Source: CAZNRY01 sp964575675
GTDB taxonomy: Bacteria; Eisenbacteria; RBG-16-71-46; CAIMUX01; VGJL01
Direction of reading: 5' to 3'
DNA length: 12,863 nt
Assembly: GCA_964575675.1 (NCBI GenBank)
Contig: CAZNRY010000123.1
Span: 1 to 12,863 of the forward strand
The notes beneath the pieces were generated by a model. The model ran no database searches, had not been told where the DNA came from, and worked only from the letters and a program-made list of their open reading frames with translations. Shown here piece by piece: positions 11,390-12,863 of the stretch. Each line of letters starts with the position of its first letter. Position 1 is the stretch's first letter. Made by a program: the position numbers and the translations under genes.

Positions 11390-12863
11390 CTAGCGGAACG
11401 CCAGCGCGGATCCCCGCGCCCAGGAAAGCAGTGTCGGAACACCGGGGATGATCCCGTCGGGGCCGAAACCCGCCCAGAGGACGGCGAGGGCGCAGACTGC
11501 GATGACGATCCCCGTCGCCCACCCGCGGGCGGCGGCGACCGGCTCGGACTCGGGCCGCATGTAGAGGGTGACGAGAACGCGCAGGTAGTAGTAGACCGAC
11601 AGTGCGCTGTTCAGGACGGCGATCACGACCAGAGAAGTCTGTCCGTTCTCGACCGCGTTCTTGAAGATCGAGTACTTCCCGAAGAACCCCGCCGTCGGCG
11701 GGATCCCCGAAAGAGAGATCATGAAGAGGCTCATCGCAAGCCCCAGGGCCGGATACTTCCATCCGAGACCTGCGTAGTCCCCCATCTCGAGGTGCTCGTT
11801 GCCCTTCTCGCCGAGGGCGACGACCACGGCGAAGGCGCCGAGGGTCATGAACGTGTAGGCGAGCAGGTAGTAGAGGATCCCCGCGAGGGCCTCGCCATCA
11901 CCCGTCGCCGCGAAGACCGTCGCGCCCACGAGAAGGTATCCCGCGTGCGCGATCGAGGAGTAGGCGAGCATCCGCTTCACGTTCGATTGGGTCAACGCGG
12001 CGAGATTGCCGACCGACATCGTGAGAACTGCGCTCCACCAAAGAATCTGCGCCACCGGCAGTCCGGCCAACACGCCGCCTTGACACGCGAGGACGCGCAG
12101 CAGGGCTCCGAAGGCAGCCGCCTTGACCGCGGTCGCCATGAACGCGGTCACCGTCGTCGGCGCCCCCTCATACACGTCGGGGGTCCACATGTGGAAGGGC
12201 ACCGCCGACACCTTGAACCCGAGTCCGACGATGAGCAGCCCGAGTCCGACCAGCAGCGTGCTCTGCTCGAACAGCGTGTTCTGCGCCAGGAACTCGCCGA
12301 TGCCGGTCAACGACGTCGTGCCGGTCGCGCCGTACACAAGCGCGATGCCGTACAGGAAGATCGCCGAAGAGAAGGCGCCGAGCACGAAGTACTTGAGGCC
12401 GGCTTCTTGCGAGTTGACCCGGCGCTTGTCGAACGCTGCGAGCACGTAGAGCGGGATCGAGAGCACCTCGAGCGCGAGGAACACCACCACGAGGTCGTTC
12501 GCAGTGGTCATCATCAGCATTCCGGATGCCGACAGCAGGATCAGTGCGAAGTACTCAGGGGCTTCGAGGCCCTCACGCTTGAGGTACGAGACCGCGAGCA
12601 ACAAGCCGAGTCCGGTGGCCGCAGTGATCACGATGCCGAGGAACACCGCGAACGGGTCGACCCGCACCATGCCCGAGAACGTGGTCAGCGGGCCGTCGTC
12701 GCGCACGAGGTTCCACTGGCGGAACAACAGGCCGCCGGCCGTGAAGACACCGATCATCGACAGTGCGAGGCACGCGGGCGTTGTCGCGGCGTGTCGTCGC
12801 ATCAGCGCGCGCAGCAGGACCACACCGACGCCCGCGCCGACGAGGGCCATGATCGGCGCAATG
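11390..12863 (-). CDS. nuoN: NADH-quinone oxidoreductase subunit N (complex I antiporter-like subunit)
   Basis: Inner-membrane proton-pumping subunit of respiratory complex I. At least 486 residues and about 13-14 hydrophobic helices are visible. Numbered from ATG 12850, the conserved charged residues of the proton channel are present: Glu128 in FLALEVLSIPLYV, Lys213 in GFKVSAVPFHMWTPDVYEGAP, Lys243 in ATAVKAA, and Lys392 in GFFGKYSIF. NVKRMLAYSSIAHAGY (290-305) is the typical family signature around the broken helix. The four codons before 12850 are open (Ile-Ala-Pro-Ile) and the family usually begins about ten residues earlier with a Pro near this point, so the true start probably lies beyond the right edge. 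The HAD gene begins 2 nt downstream. The rest of the nuo operon, expected upstream, is outside the window. Confidence 0.93.
   Translation of the reverse strand, partial: IAPIMALVGAGVGVVLLRALMRRHAATTPACLALSMIGVFTAGGLLFRQWNLVRDDGPLTTFSGMVRVDPFAVFLGIVITAATGLGLLLAVSYLKREGLEAPEYFALILLSASGMLMMTTANDLVVVFLALEVLSIPLYVLAAFDKRRVNSQEAGLKYFVLGAFSSAIFLYGIALVYGATGTTSLTGIGEFLAQNTLFEQSTLLVGLGLLIVGLGFKVSAVPFHMWTPDVYEGAPTTVTAFMATAVKAAAFGALLRVLACQGGVLAGLPVAQILWWSAVLTMSVGNLAALTQSNVKRMLAYSSIAHAGYLLVGATVFAATGDGEALAGILYYLLAYTFMTLGAFAVVVALGEKGNEHLEMGDYAGLGWKYPALGLAMSLFMISLSGIPPTAGFFGKYSIFKNAVENGQTSLVVIAVLNSALSVYYYLRVLVTLYMRPESEPVAAARGWATGIVIAVCALAVLWAGFGPDGIIPGVPTLLSWARGSALAFR

Noticed and set aside
11388..11762. 125-residue upstream extension of the HAD frame
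   Set aside because: It overlaps nuoN entirely and has no HAD-like sequence. Motif I begins only seven residues after GTG 11387, as normal for the family.

Overview
The window is ordinary high-GC bacterial chromosome with ten protein genes on both strands and no rRNA, tRNA, CRISPR array, transposase or phage gene that I can see. The best lineage guess is Candidatus Eisenbacteria or a near relative (inference). The grounds are a large secreted protein built of Cys-rich 'GACC...PNPCP' modules ending in a Trp-Gly-x-Ile-Lys-type tail, the GC-rich codon use, GTG starts and the mosaic of housekeeping genes. No marker gene in the window proves this.

Layout from left to right. (1) 1-209, minus: the N-terminus of a DivIVA-domain protein running off the left edge. 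(2) 425-2077, plus: class I fructose-1,6-bisphosphatase followed 21 bp later by a SAM-dependent methyltransferase, a probable two-gene unit divergent from the DivIVA gene. (3) 2195-3997, minus: a long-chain acyl-CoA synthetase, convergent with the methyltransferase across an imperfect inverted repeat. (4) 4229-5368, plus: a GT4 glycosyltransferase, preceded by a 43-codon frame that itself looks like a glycosyltransferase N-terminus. (5) 5359-7317, minus: the secreted Cys-rich repeat protein, whose 3' end overlaps the glycosyltransferase tail-to-tail. (6) 7572-8846, plus: glutamate dehydrogenase. (7) 8870-12863, minus: nuoN (complex I subunit N), a HAD-family hydrolase, a cupin and a lipoprotein with Ig/Fn3-like domains, read in that order.

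Functionally this is central metabolism (gluconeogenesis, ammonia/2-oxoglutarate exchange, fatty-acid activation, respiratory proton pumping) interspersed with envelope genes (glycosyltransferase, secreted repeat protein, lipoprotein, DivIVA). Only fbp-methyltransferase and nuoN-HAD are spaced tightly enough to suggest co-transcription.

The most unusual object is the secreted protein. It holds two copies of a roughly 172-residue domain that align without gaps at about 68% identity by hand count, with six cysteines in register, and each copy is followed by a different number of six-Cys modules (four and two). I find no defence system, biosynthetic cluster or mobile island here. The other observations are altered catalytic motifs in otherwise standard enzymes and small regulatory or structural DNA signals. 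Promoters are called by eye against the sigma-70 consensus and are tentative.
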